From Burkholderiales bacterium (GTDB taxonomy: Bacteria > Pseudomonadota > Gammaproteobacteria > Burkholderiales > Burkholderiaceae_C): a stretch of DNA of 64,000 nucleotides. The position numbers were made by a program, and so were the translations under genes. The DNA lies in contig JACRNC010000006.1 in NCBI GenBank assembly GCA_016219375.1, positions 21,733 to 85,732 of the forward strand. The letters run 5' to 3'. Numbering within the stretch: position 1 is the first letter of the stretch; every line of letters begins with the position of its first letter. Below are positions 45,181 through 54,392 of this stretch, in pieces. Under the pieces are notes generated by a model. It ran no database searches. It worked only from the letters and a program-made list of their open reading frames with translations, and was not told the origin of the DNA.

Positions 45181-46311
45181 ATGACGCCGTCGAGCCCCCG
45201 TACCGCCGCTGTCCCCGCCGCCTTGCGCCGCCGTGCCACTGCACTGGCCGCCGGAGCCGCCCTCCTGCTGGGTGCCGCCCTGCTGGCCGGCCAGGCCAAG
45301 GCGACCGAGAACTACGCCCTGCGCTATTCGCCCGGCATCGGCGGCACGGACATGACGGCCCCGCTGGATCCGGGCTGGTACGGCAACGTCAACCTCTGGA
45401 TCTACGAGGGCAAGCTCAAGGACGGCGATGGCAAGACGCCGCGCACGACGACTGTCATTGGCGGCCCGTACAGCGTCTCCACCGAGCGCGACTCCACCAC
45501 CCGCGTGCGCGCCCTGCTGCCGCGCCTGACCTTCATCAGCTCGCAGCAGTTCCTGGGCGCGACGCTCGGTGCCACGGTGATGCTGCCGCTGGTGGAGCGC
45601 GAGAACGTGGTGGACATCACCAACACGTTCACACCCGGCCTGGAGAGCGCGACGCTGGGCGGGATTCCGGGCGCGGCCATCATCGCTGGCGCCAATGCCA
45701 CGGCGGCGGCCACGTCCAACAACCTCACCGGCAAGAAGTTCGGCATCGGCGACCTGGAGCTGGCGCCGATCATGCGCTGGAACCACGCCACCGGCCAGGT
45801 CGTCTTCATCCCGGCGGTGATGCTGGCCACCGGCGACTACAAGCGCACGCGGCTCTACAACCCGGGCGCCGGCAACTTCACCACCTTCCGCCCGACGGTG
45901 CAGTTCAACCACATCGGCGACGGCTGGGACTTCGGCATGCGGCTGGTCTACTCGACCAACACGCGCAACTCCGACACCAAGTACAAGTCGGGCGACGTGG
46001 TCAACCTGGACTTCCAGCTCAGCAAGTTCATCACCGAGAGCGTGCGCGTGGGCCTGAACGGCTACGTGCTGCAGCAGGTGACGGACGACAAGTGCAACAC
46101 CGAATGCCAGGGCCTGACGCTGCTGGGCGGCGTGCCCGGTGGCGAGGGCAACAAGGGCCGCGTCTTCGGCCTGGGCCCCGCGGTGGGCTGGATCAAGGAC
46201 TCCGGCACGCTGATGGTCGAAGGCCGCGTGATCAAGGAGTTCGGTGCGCAGAACCGCCCCGAGGGCACGGCCGTGTGGCTGACCATCGGCGCGCCGCTGG
46301 GCTCGCTCTGA
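45181..46311 (+). CDS. Outer-membrane beta-barrel protein, phenol MetA-pathway family
   Basis: 376 aa with a signal peptide (about 1-41, hydrophobic core ALAAGAALLLGAALLAGQAKA). The mature protein has alternating beta-strands and ENYALRYSPGIGGTDM-type N-terminus of the PF13557 family (outer-membrane proteins found with aromatic catabolism, but also elsewhere). The DKCNTECQG loop has two cysteines. ATG 45181 has GAGGAG six bases upstream. No aromatic genes nearby, so its cargo is unknown. Confidence 0.85.
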   Translation: MTPSSPRTAAVPAALRRRATALAAGAALLLGAALLAGQAKATENYALRYSPGIGGTDMTAPLDPGWYGNVNLWIYEGKLKDGDGKTPRTTTVIGGPYSVSTERDSTTRVRALLPRLTFISSQQFLGATLGATVMLPLVERENVVDITNTFTPGLESATLGGIPGAAIIAGANATAAATSNNLTGKKFGIGDLELAPIMRWNHATGQVVFIPAVMLATGDYKRTRLYNPGAGNFTTFRPTVQFNHIGDGWDFGMRLVYSTNTRNSDTKYKSGDVVNLDFQLSKFITESVRVGLNGYVLQQVTDDKCNTECQGLTLLGGVPGGEGNKGRVFGLGPAVGWIKDSGTLMVEGRVIKEFGAQNRPEGTAVWLTIGAPLGSL

Positions 46312-46427
46312 GGCGTCGGCGGCATCCCGGGCCGGCGCCGCTGCGCAGCCGGCCGCGGGGCACTCTCTCTTGTGGGCCTGCGGGCCCGTCGCACTGCGCG
46401 GCAGCCTCTCTAAGCGGAGTCAGCACC

Positions 46428-47027
46428 ATGCGTTTCTCGTTGTGGTCCAGTCTGTGTGTGTCCTTCGTGATGGCCGCCGCCGCCCTGCCGGCGCAGGCGG
46501 TCATCGAGATCGAAGGCGTCCAGGTCGAGGAATCCATCGTCGCCAACGGCTACAAGCTCGTGCTCAACGGCGCGGGCGTGCGCAAGCGCGGTTACTTCAA
46601 GTCGGACGTGGTGGCGCTCTACATGCCCGAGCGCAAGACCTCGGCCGAGGCCGTCATGAAGCCCACCGGCGCGCGGCGCCTGACGCTGGTGCTGCTGCGC
46701 GACATCCCGTCGTCGACCATCACGCGCTACTTCATCGGTGACTTCAAGACCGTGGCCACCGATGCCGAGTTCAAGCAGGTGATCAACGAAGTCGGCCAGA
46801 TGGGCCAGATCTACGGCAGCATGAACAAGGTCAGCAAGGGCGACGTCGTGATCATCGACTGGATCCCCGGCCAGGGCATGCTGGGCAGCATCAACGGCAA
46901 GCCGCTCACCGACAAGGCCTGGTCCAGCCCGCTGTTCTTCGAGCTCTACATGCGCATGTACGTCGGCCCGTCGGTGCCGGTGGACTTCCGCAACGCGCTG
47001 CTGGGTGTGAGCAAGCAGGGCGGCTGA
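46428..47027 (+). CDS. Chalcone isomerase-like exported protein
   Basis: 199 aa. Signal peptide (about 1-24, ending PAQA). The rest matches the bacterial chalcone isomerase-like family (PF16036): GVRKRGYFKSDVVALYMPE, RRLTLVLLRDI, and WIPGQGMLGSINGKPL. Bacterial members are not known to act on flavonoids; perhaps they bind fatty acids. Follows the outer-membrane protein by 116 bases. Confidence 0.85.
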   Translation: MRFSLWSSLCVSFVMAAAALPAQAVIEIEGVQVEESIVANGYKLVLNGAGVRKRGYFKSDVVALYMPERKTSAEAVMKPTGARRLTLVLLRDIPSSTITRYFIGDFKTVATDAEFKQVINEVGQMGQIYGSMNKVSKGDVVIIDWIPGQGMLGSINGKPLTDKAWSSPLFFELYMRMYVGPSVPVDFRNALLGVSKQGG

Positions 47028-47264
47028 TCCCCGCTGCAGCGCCGCACAGCACCGCCCGGCATGCCGGCAGGTGCTAGCCAGCCCCTCGTCGACGCCTGCC
47101 GGCCCTTGGCCGCGCAGGCGTCGTGCTTTCAAGGGCGGGGTTTCCTGCGCGGGCTTGCGGCCTTGCACCGAACGTGCGTTCAACGCCCATTCAGCAGGCG
47201 TTCGACGCCGGCTGGCGAGGGTGGCGGCCGGCGCGGCGTGGTGGCGCGGCTAGTGGCGCAGCCT

Positions 47265-49145
47265 TCAGTCCAGCGGCGGCAGGTCGAGCAGGCGGGTTGC
47301 CGCGTCCACGACCTCGGTCCTCCAGCCTGTGGCCTGTGCCGGCTGCCCGCCGCACCAGGCCTTGAGCACGGCCGGGCGCTGCATCCACGGCAGGAGGCGC
47401 AGCTCGCGCAAGCCGCGTCGCAAGGCGTGGCGTGCGGCGGCGTCGAGCACGACCGGCCGGGCATCTCCCTTCCAGGCCGCGTGCACCAGCTGCGCCCACG
47501 CACTGCCGCCGGGCGCGACGCGAGCGAGCTCGGACACAGAAGGGGATCGTGGCGGCGCCGCCCGCCCGGGCGGCCGCGGGTGGGCGCAGGGATGGAGACT
47601 CGGGTGCAGCCGGCATGCGGCATAGCGCAGCACGTCGAGCGCCTGCGGGTGGCCGGGGCCGCCCAGCAGGCGGCGGGCGGCCACGATCAGCGCGCGACGC
47701 TCGCCCGCCGGGGCAGCGGCCATGCGCGTCAGCAGGGCGTCCCGCGCGCCCAGCCGGCCCGCAGGCGGCAGGGCGCCCATGTCGGCAAGGATGCGCCCGG
47801 CATGCGGCAGCGCGTCGGCCATCCGCATCCACCGCGCGCCCTGGGCCGCGTCGCCTGGGGTGAGCAGCGCGGCCAGCACGCCGCAGCGGCGCTCCAGCGG
47901 GCCGTGCAGCAGCGCCAGCCGGGCCCGGGCCTCGGCCGGGTCGATGGTCGGATGAGCTGCCGGCCCGCCGGCGTATGGGTCCAGGGCCTGGGCCAGCGGT
48001 GCAAGCTGGGCAGGCAGCTGTGGGGCGGTCTGTGAGGCAAGCCCTGAGGTCCGTGCGACCCCGGGCGGCGGGCCGGCCGGCGTGATCGCGCCGGCCGCGG
48101 CGGCCAGCACGCCTTCTGGCGTCGCGGCCAGCGGGCGAGCCGGCCAGGGCTCCTCGCCCAGGGCCTGGGCGTCTAGGGGCGGGGCGGGCAAGGGGGTGGC
48201 GCCGCGGCCGGTGACGCGCTCGATGCGCGCGGCCAGGGGCGGGTGGGTGGCCAGCCAGCGGCGGCGTGCGCCGTCGTCCAGCAGCATGGCGGCCAGGGCC
48301 TCGGCATGGGGCGAGCGCAGCCGGCCTTCGGGCCCGCGCTGCAGGAACCAGATCTTGCGCAGCGTGTTGCCCAGGCCGTCGCGGCTGCGGGTGAACTGCA
48401 GGGCGCAGGCGTCGGCCAGGTATTCGCGCTGGCGCGAGACGGCGGCCTGCAGCAGCCGCCCAGCCAGCCAGCCCAGCCAGCCGAGCGCGCGCAGCACCAG
48501 GCCGAAGGGGGCCAGCGGCGGGTGGCGGCCGTGCTCGTCGGGCTGGGTCAGCTCCACGCCCAGGCCGTGCACCAGCGACAGGCCCCACACCAGCGCCAGC
48601 AGGCGCATGTTGAGCGGCAGGTCGCCTTCGCGGATGTGGCCGAGCTCGTGCGCCACCAGGCCCTGCAGCTCGTCGCGCGTCAGCCGCTCCAGCGCGCCGC
48701 GGGTGACGGCCAGCGCGGCCGTCTCGGCCGTCCAGCCGGCAACGAACGCATTGATCCCCGGCTCGCGCTCCAGCAGGTAGACGGCCGGGCGCGGCTGGCC
48801 GCTGGCCAGGGCCATCTCGTCGACCACGTTCAGCAGCCGCCGCTCGGTCAGGTCACGCGGGTCGGTCAGCAAGCGGCCGCCGGCCCAGCGGGCCACGCGC
48901 TCGCCCCCGCCGGCGCGCAGGCGCTGCGTCTCCAGCCAGGCGCCGCCGACCACCAGCATCAGCACCACGCCGGTGTTGGTGGCCCAGAAGAAGGCGGGCA
49001 AGGGCAGCAGCGGCAGCAGCAGCCGGTAGATGCCGGCCAGCGCCAGATTGACCGCAACCACCAGCGCGGCCACCAGCAGGCCGAACCACAGCAGGAGCCG
49101 GCGCGACGCGGCCTGCGCGTCGCTCTGGTGCTGCCGGAAGCGCAC
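47265..49145 (-). CDS. M48 family membrane metalloprotease with long C-terminal region
   Basis: 626 aa. Membrane segments at 17-45 and 52-70, zinc motif HELGH (166-170), third ligand region REYLADACALQF, so an active HtpX-like site. After about residue 320 there is a 300-residue Ala/Pro/Arg-rich region without known motifs that is not seen in ordinary HtpX. LemA is just upstream (33 bases), a common pairing. A second M48 protease besides the HtpX at 27360. Confidence 0.9.
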   Translation of the reverse strand: MRFRQHQSDAQAASRRLLLWFGLLVAALVVAVNLALAGIYRLLLPLLPLPAFFWATNTGVVLMLVVGGAWLETQRLRAGGGERVARWAGGRLLTDPRDLTERRLLNVVDEMALASGQPRPAVYLLEREPGINAFVAGWTAETAALAVTRGALERLTRDELQGLVAHELGHIREGDLPLNMRLLALVWGLSLVHGLGVELTQPDEHGRHPPLAPFGLVLRALGWLGWLAGRLLQAAVSRQREYLADACALQFTRSRDGLGNTLRKIWFLQRGPEGRLRSPHAEALAAMLLDDGARRRWLATHPPLAARIERVTGRGATPLPAPPLDAQALGEEPWPARPLAATPEGVLAAAAGAITPAGPPPGVARTSGLASQTAPQLPAQLAPLAQALDPYAGGPAAHPTIDPAEARARLALLHGPLERRCGVLAALLTPGDAAQGARWMRMADALPHAGRILADMGALPPAGRLGARDALLTRMAAAPAGERRALIVAARRLLGGPGHPQALDVLRYAACRLHPSLHPCAHPRPPGRAAPPRSPSVSELARVAPGGSAWAQLVHAAWKGDARPVVLDAAARHALRRGLRELRLLPWMQRPAVLKAWCGGQPAQATGWRTEVVDAATRLLDLPPLD

Positions 49146-49178
49146 GGAAGATCAGCCGCCGACGTGCGCCGCGCGCCT

Positions 49179-49772
49179 TCAGAACGCCACGCGCACCGGC
49201 TCGCGCTCCGCGGGTGACTGCGTGGCCTGCAGCATCGCTGCCTGATGGAAGCCGCCGATGGCCGCCACGATGTTGGTCGGCACCTGCTGCGCGGCGTTGT
49301 TGTAGTCGAGCACCGCGTCGTTGAAGAGCTGGCGCGCAAAGGCCACCTTGTTCTCGGTGCTGGTCAGCTCCTCGGACAGCTCGCGCATCTGTGCGTCGGC
49401 CTTCAGCTCCGGATAGGCCTCGACCACGGCCATCAGCTTGCTCATCGCGCTGTCGAGCACGCCCTCGGCCAGCGCCAGGCTGCCCAGGGCGCCGGCCGCC
49501 GTCGGCTGGCTGCGCGCGATGTCGGCCGCGGCGCGGGCCTGGCCGCGCGCGGCGGTCACGCGCTCCAGCGTCTCCTGCTCATGCTGCAGGTAGCGGCGCG
49601 CCACCTCGACGATGTTGGGGATCAGGTCGTGCCGGCGCTTGAGCTGCACGTCGATCTGCGCATAGGCGTTGCCGATCGCGTTGCGCAGCCGCACCAGGCG
49701 GTTGTAGGCGCCGATGGCCCAGAAGATGGCCAGTGCCGCCACAGCCAGGGCGACGATCTGCGGTGTGCTCAT
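49179..49772 (-). CDS. LemA family protein
   Basis: 197 aa. N-terminal membrane anchor (5-22), then a helical bundle with the LemA blocks NRLVRLRNAIGNAYAQIDVQ, RRHDLIPNIVEVA and TENKVAFARQLFNDAV. Role not firmly known; often beside M48 proteases, as here. ATG 49772 has AGGAGGG nine bases upstream, which fixes the start. Cotranscribed with the protease gene. Confidence 0.94.
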   Translation of the reverse strand: MSTPQIVALAVAALAIFWAIGAYNRLVRLRNAIGNAYAQIDVQLKRRHDLIPNIVEVARRYLQHEQETLERVTAARGQARAAADIARSQPTAAGALGSLALAEGVLDSAMSKLMAVVEAYPELKADAQMRELSEELTSTENKVAFARQLFNDAVLDYNNAAQQVPTNIVAAIGGFHQAAMLQATQSPAEREPVRVAF

Positions 49773-49896
49773 GCGGTGGGTCCCTCCTCGGCGGGACTCT
49801 AGCCGAGCCGCCCGGCCGCGCGGCAGCCCGCTCGGCCGGAGCGGGCGTTGTGCACACACAGGGCGCCGTGTGCCGGCGTCGATGCGGCCGCCCATG

Positions 49897-49925
49897 AAAA
49901 ACGGCGCCCGTTGCGGGGGCGCCGT
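49897..49925 (-). terminator. Intrinsic terminator after ferritin-like gene
   Basis: On the minus strand a perfect 9-bp stem (ACGGCGCCC, arms 49917-49925 and 49901-49909) with a 7-base loop is followed by TTTTT, starting 23 bases after the stop codon. Confidence 0.92.
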
Positions 49926-49947
49926 CGGTGCGGATGGAGCGGGGCCG

Positions 49948-50514
49948 TCAGCGCTCCAGCCAGTCGGCCAGCTCGTCGGCATGCTCTTCCTCGTCCTTGA
50001 GGATGGTCTCCAGGATGCCGCGGGTGGTGGGGTCGATGTCGCGCACGATCTCGATCATCTGGCGGTAGCTCTCGATGGCCACGCGCTCGGCGATCAGGTT
50101 GGCGCGGATCATCTGCTGCAGGTCGGTGGCCTCGTTGTACTCGGCATGGCTGCGCGCCAGCAGCGTGCTGGGGTTGAAGTCCGGCTCGCCGCCCAGCTGG
50201 GCGATGCGCTCGGCCAGCAGGTCGGCATGCTCGGTTTCCTCCTGCGCATGCACCATGAACTCCTCGGCCACCGCCGGCGAGGCGATGCCGCTGGCCGTGT
50301 AGTGGTGCCGCTTGTAGCGCAGGATGCACACCAGCTCCGTGGCCAGCGCATCGTTAAGCAGCGAGACGATCTGGTCGCGGTGCGGCCCGAAGCTGGGCGT
50401 GACTGCGCCGTCGTCCAAGTGCTCGGCGGCCTCGCGCAGGGCCTGGGTGTCCAGGCGCATGGACGCCGGCGCCTGGCCCGTGTGCTCGCGCGCGCCGTGG
50501 GTGAGGTCGCTCAT
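49948..50514 (-). CDS. Ferritin-like (bacterioferritin-type) diiron protein
   Basis: 188 aa four-helix bundle. Paired metal motifs: an N-terminal ELVCILRYK helix, ETEH in HAQEETEHADLL, an ERVAIESY helix, and EEEH in LKDEEEHADEL. Likely stores or oxidises iron, as a bacterioferritin relative without an obvious haem Met. Twelve bases after the DUF1328 gene; own terminator follows. Confidence 0.9.
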   Translation of the reverse strand: MSDLTHGAREHTGQAPASMRLDTQALREAAEHLDDGAVTPSFGPHRDQIVSLLNDALATELVCILRYKRHHYTASGIASPAVAEEFMVHAQEETEHADLLAERIAQLGGEPDFNPSTLLARSHAEYNEATDLQQMIRANLIAERVAIESYRQMIEIVRDIDPTTRGILETILKDEEEHADELADWLER

Positions 50515-50526
50515 CGCCTGCGCCCC

Positions 50527-50706
50527 TTACCGCTTGCGCAGCCAGTTGATGCCGGCCGCACCCGCCACCAGGGCGATCACGCACAGCACCAGGAAGACGA
50601 TGAACAGGAACTTGGCGATGCCCGCCGCGCCGGCCGAGATGCCGGTGAAGCCGAACAGCCCCGCGACCAGCGCGATCACGGCAAAGATGAGAGCCCACTT
50701 GAGCAT
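50527..50706 (-). CDS. DUF1328 small membrane protein (YtjA-like)
   Basis: 59 aa, two hydrophobic helices (residues 4-24 and 30-52) with a [11 protein letters not shown] loop, ending WLRKR. GGAG six bases before the ATG at 50706. Family function unknown; often linked to stress. Cotranscribed with the ferritin-like gene. Confidence 0.9.
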   Translation of the reverse strand: MLKWALIFAVIALVAGLFGFTGISAGAAGIAKFLFIVFLVLCVIALVAGAAGINWLRKR

Positions 50707-50846
50707 GGCGATCTCCGGTTGGTGAGGTTGAACCCACTGTAGGAAGCCGCCCGCCCGGCGCGCATCGGTCGCGCCCGCTTCGGGATGTAGGACGGGGCTG
50801 ATCAGCGTGGGGGCCCCGGGGTGCCGTACCCCGGGCTGTCGGCCTG

Positions 50847-51551
50847 TCAGCGAGCAGCCTGCCAGGCTTCCCAGCCCTGCCGGCGCAGCGTGCAGGCCGG
50901 GCAGCTGCCGCAGCCGTGGCCCCAGGGGTACAGCTGCCCGCGCTGGCCCAGGTAGCAGGTGTGGGTGTGCTCCACGATCAGCGCATTGAGCCGCTCGCCG
51001 CCCAGCGCATCGGTCAGTGCCCAGGTCTGCGCCTTGGTCAGCCACATCAGCGGCGTCTCGATCGTCATGGGCGCATCCAGCCCCAGGCTGAGCGCCACCT
51101 GCAGAGCTTTGAGCGTGTTGTCGCGGCAGTCGGGGTAGCCGGAGAAGTCCGTCTCGCACATGCCGCCCACGAGCACGCTGGCGCCGCGGCGATAGGCCAG
51201 CGTGGCGGCAAAGCCCAGGAAGAGCAGGTTGCGGCCGGGGACGAAGGTGTTGGGCAGGCCGTTGCGCTGCAGTTCGATGGCGCGGGCTTCGGTCAGGGCG
51301 CAGGCGCTGATCTGGCCGAGCAGCGACAAATCCAGCACATGGTCCTCGCCCAGCCGCGCCGCCCAGTGCGGGAAAGCCGCGGCCAGCTCGCGACGCACCG
51401 TCTGGCGGCAGTCCAACTCGATGCGATGCCGCTGGCCGTAGTCGAAGCCGATGGTCTCCACACGCGCATAGCGATCCAGCGCCCAGGCCAGGCAGGCGGT
51501 GGAATCCTGGCCGCCGGAGAACAGGACAAGCGCGGTGCGGGGATCAGTCAT
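50847..51551 (-). CDS. queC: 7-cyano-7-deazaguanine synthase
   Basis: Turns CDG into preQ0 with ATP and ammonia in queuosine synthesis. 234 aa. PP-loop SGGQDS (12-17), [27 protein letters not shown], and the C-terminal zinc cysteines in CYLG ... CGSCPAC. No other que genes nearby. ATG 51551. Confidence 0.96.
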   Translation of the reverse strand: MTDPRTALVLFSGGQDSTACLAWALDRYARVETIGFDYGQRHRIELDCRQTVRRELAAAFPHWAARLGEDHVLDLSLLGQISACALTEARAIELQRNGLPNTFVPGRNLLFLGFAATLAYRRGASVLVGGMCETDFSGYPDCRDNTLKALQVALSLGLDAPMTIETPLMWLTKAQTWALTDALGGERLNALIVEHTHTCYLGQRGQLYPWGHGCGSCPACTLRRQGWEAWQAAR

Positions 51552-51655
51552 GGCGATGGATCACTGAGGAGAAAGCGGGCCGAGCGCCGGGCCGCCCCAA
51601 GCCGGCCCGCATCCCCTCGGGGGATCGACCGGCGTACCCGCCGGGCGAGGGGCCG

Positions 51656-52957
51656 TCATCCACGTCCCTCGCCCTGCCCGAACACGATCCACTTCAGCGA
51701 CGTCAGCCCCTCCAGCCCCACCGGGCCGCGGGCGTGGAACTTGTCGGTGGAGATGCCGATCTCCGCGCCCAGGCCGTACTCGAAGCCATCCGCAAAGCGC
51801 GTGCTGGCGTTGATCATCACGCTGGCCGAATCGACCTCGCGCAGGAAGCGCATGGCATTCGGATGGTTCGTGGTGAGGATCGCGTCGGTGTGGTGCGAGC
51901 CGTAGCGGTTGATGTGGGCGATGGCCTCGTCCAGGCTGTCTACCACCTTCACCGACACGATGGGCGCCAGGTACTCGGTGGACCAGTCTTCCTCGGTGGC
52001 GTCCACCACCTGGGCACCGGGCACGTCGGCCAGGATGGCCTTGGCGCGGGCATCGCAGCGCATCTCCACGCCCTTGGCCGCAAAGACGTCGCCGATGCGC
52101 GGCAAGAAGGCGGCCGCGCTGGCCGCGTGCACCAGCAGCGACTCGGTGGCGTTGCAGGGGCTGTACTTCTGCGTCTTGGCGTTGTCGGTCACGCGCACGG
52201 CCAGCTCGATGTCGACCTCGGCATCGACATAGGTGTGGCAGTTGCCGTCCAGGTGCTTGATCACCGGCACGCGGGCCTCGCGGCTGATGCGCTCGATCAG
52301 GCTCTTGCCGCCGCGCGGGATGATCACGTCCACGTAGTCCGGCATGGCGATCAGTCGGCCGACGGCTGCCCGGTCGGTGGTGGGCACCAGATGCACGGCG
52401 TTAGCCGGCAGGCCGGCCTCCACCAGCGCGGCCTGCACCAGCTTCCACAGCGCCAGGTTGGAATGCAGCGCCTCGGAGCCGCCGCGCAGGATGGCCGCAT
52501 TGCCGCTCTTGATGGCCAGGGCCGCGGCCTCGATGGTCACGTTGGGCCGGCTCTCGTAGATCATGCCGAAGACGCCCAGCGGCACGCGCATCTGGCCCAC
52601 GGTGATGCCGCTGGGGCGGCGGCGCAGGTTGGTCATCTCGCCCACCGGGTCGGGCAGGGCGGCGACCTCCTCACCGTTGAGCGCCATGGTCTCGACCACC
52701 TTGTCGGTCAGGCGCAGGCGGTCCACCAGCGGGGCGTCCAGGCCGGCGGCCTCGGCGGCCGACACGTCGCGCAGGTTGTCGGCCTGCAGCTGCGCGCGGG
52801 CCTCGCGGATGCGGCGGGCCAGGGCCAGCAGGGCCTGGTTCTTGGCCGCGGTGGAGGCCTTGGCCATCTCGGTGGCCGCGGCGCGGGCCTGCTGGCCGAT
52901 GCGCTGCATCAGGGCATCGACGTCGTCGGTCTGGGCGGAGGAGGGCTGGGCATTCAT
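51656..52957 (-). CDS. proA: Gamma-glutamyl phosphate reductase
   Basis: NADPH reduction of glutamyl 5-phosphate in proline synthesis. 433 aa aldehyde-dehydrogenase fold: [23 protein letters not shown] block, [22 protein letters not shown], catalytic Cys in [12 protein letters not shown], and the C-terminal [18 protein letters not shown]. proB is not in the window. ATG 52957. Confidence 0.97.
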   Translation of the reverse strand: MNAQPSSAQTDDVDALMQRIGQQARAAATEMAKASTAAKNQALLALARRIREARAQLQADNLRDVSAAEAAGLDAPLVDRLRLTDKVVETMALNGEEVAALPDPVGEMTNLRRRPSGITVGQMRVPLGVFGMIYESRPNVTIEAAALAIKSGNAAILRGGSEALHSNLALWKLVQAALVEAGLPANAVHLVPTTDRAAVGRLIAMPDYVDVIIPRGGKSLIERISREARVPVIKHLDGNCHTYVDAEVDIELAVRVTDNAKTQKYSPCNATESLLVHAASAAAFLPRIGDVFAAKGVEMRCDARAKAILADVPGAQVVDATEEDWSTEYLAPIVSVKVVDSLDEAIAHINRYGSHHTDAILTTNHPNAMRFLREVDSASVMINASTRFADGFEYGLGAEIGISTDKFHARGPVGLEGLTSLKWIVFGQGEGRG

Positions 52958-53074
52958 GCGCGGAATTGTCGCGCAGGGCCCCGGCGGCGGGCAGGGGCGG
53001 TGGCCGATGCCCGGCTGCGCCGCGCTGGTTCAGCCGCTGCCCACTCCCTCGGCGCGTGCGGGCCGATCAGCCGA

Positions 53075-53842
53075 TCAACGCCGCGCCTTGCCCAGCAGGC
53101 GCAGGATCTCCAGGTACAGCCACACCAGCGTCACCAGCAGGCCGAAGGCGCCGTACCACTCCATGTACTTGGGCGCGCCCTGCGCGGCCCCCTGCTCGAT
53201 GAAGTCGAAGTCCAGCACCAGGTTGAGTGCGGCGATGGTCACGACGAACAGGCTGAAGACGATGCCCGCCCAGCCGCCCTCGTGGATCAGGCCGATGGAG
53301 TGGCCGAAGAAGCCCATCACCAGGTTGACGAGGTACAGCAGCGCGATGCCGCCGGTGGCGGCGACCACGCCGAGCTTGAAGTTCTCGGTGGCGCGCACCA
53401 GCCCGCTGCGATAGGCCAGCAGCAGCGCAGCCAGCGTGGCGAAGGTCAGCCCCACGGCAGGCAGCACGATGCCGGGAAAGCGCAGCTCGAAGATCGCCGA
53501 GAGGCCGCCCAGGGCCAGGCCCTCCAGCACCGCATAGAGGGGCGCCGTCCACGGGCTCCACTTCTTGGCAAAGATGGTGACCAGGGAGACGATGAAGCCG
53601 CCGATCAGGCCGACCCACAGCAGCGGCATCACGGCGGCCAGATCCGGCGCCGGCGCCATCTCCACATTGTTGGGCGGCGTCACGCCCACGCGGCTCCAGG
53701 TGTAGGCGGCCGCCACCAGCAGCAGGGCCAGCAGGATGGCCGTGCGGTTGACCGTGCCGGCCACGGTCATGCGGCTGTCTGCGCCGATGACGGTCAAGCC
53801 GGTGAAGGTCTTGTCGCTCAGGGCGGGGTTGCCGGATCGCAT
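53075..53842 (-). CDS. Bax inhibitor-1/YccA-like membrane protein
   Basis: 255 aa with about seven membrane helices and a short N-terminal soluble part (1-30). Belongs to the BI-1-like group related to YetJ/YccA; some members are pH-dependent Ca channels. The end segment with LDFDFIEQ has conserved acidic residues. 31 bases after the MaoC gene. Confidence 0.88.
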   Translation of the reverse strand: MRSGNPALSDKTFTGLTVIGADSRMTVAGTVNRTAILLALLLVAAAYTWSRVGVTPPNNVEMAPAPDLAAVMPLLWVGLIGGFIVSLVTIFAKKWSPWTAPLYAVLEGLALGGLSAIFELRFPGIVLPAVGLTFATLAALLLAYRSGLVRATENFKLGVVAATGGIALLYLVNLVMGFFGHSIGLIHEGGWAGIVFSLFVVTIAALNLVLDFDFIEQGAAQGAPKYMEWYGAFGLLVTLVWLYLEILRLLGKARR

Positions 53843-53873
53843 GGCGGGCTCCTGGTGAGGTGGGCGTGCAGCG

Positions 53874-54368
53874 TCAATCGGCGGCGGGCGCGGGCTCCAC
53901 CGGCGCCGGCTCGCCCGGGGTACGGCGGCGGAACATGGCCCAGCTCTCGATGGTCATGACCACCTCGCCGCGCTGGTTGAGCGTCTCCCAGCGCGTCTGC
54001 ACCAGGCCCACGTGCGGCTTGCTGTTCATGGGCCGGCTGTTGAGGACGGTCATGCGCGCGGTCAGCTCGTCGCCCACCAGCACCGGCTTGTGCCACTTCA
54101 GGCTGTCCAGCCCCGGCGAGCCCAGGCTCGAGGAGTCGAGCAGGAAGCCGTCGCACATCAGCCGCATGGTCATCGCCGCGGTGTGCCAGCCGCTGGCCGC
54201 CAGGCCGCCGAAGAGCGAGGCCCGGCCCGCCTCTTCGCTCAGGTGGAAGGGCTGCGGGTCGAACTGGCGGGCGAAGTCGATGATGGCCTCGCGCTCCACC
54301 TTGACCGGGCCGAAGGTCTTGACCAGGCCGGGGGTGAAGTCTTCCCAGAAATAGGTGGGCGTGCTCAT
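53874..54368 (-). CDS. MaoC-like hot-dog dehydratase
   Basis: 164 aa hot-dog fold with hydratase-2 motif: Asp/His in ARQFDPQPFHLSEE, and FGGLAASGWHTAA. Likely an enoyl-CoA hydratase, substrate unknown. A Pro/Ala tail closes it. It lies between topB (24 bases upstream) and the BI-1 gene; no fatty-acid genes nearby. Confidence 0.9.
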   Translation of the reverse strand: MSTPTYFWEDFTPGLVKTFGPVKVEREAIIDFARQFDPQPFHLSEEAGRASLFGGLAASGWHTAAMTMRLMCDGFLLDSSSLGSPGLDSLKWHKPVLVGDELTARMTVLNSRPMNSKPHVGLVQTRWETLNQRGEVVMTIESWAMFRRRTPGEPAPVEPAPAAD

Positions 54369-54392
54369 GCGGTAGGGCTGGGTTGAAGGGAC

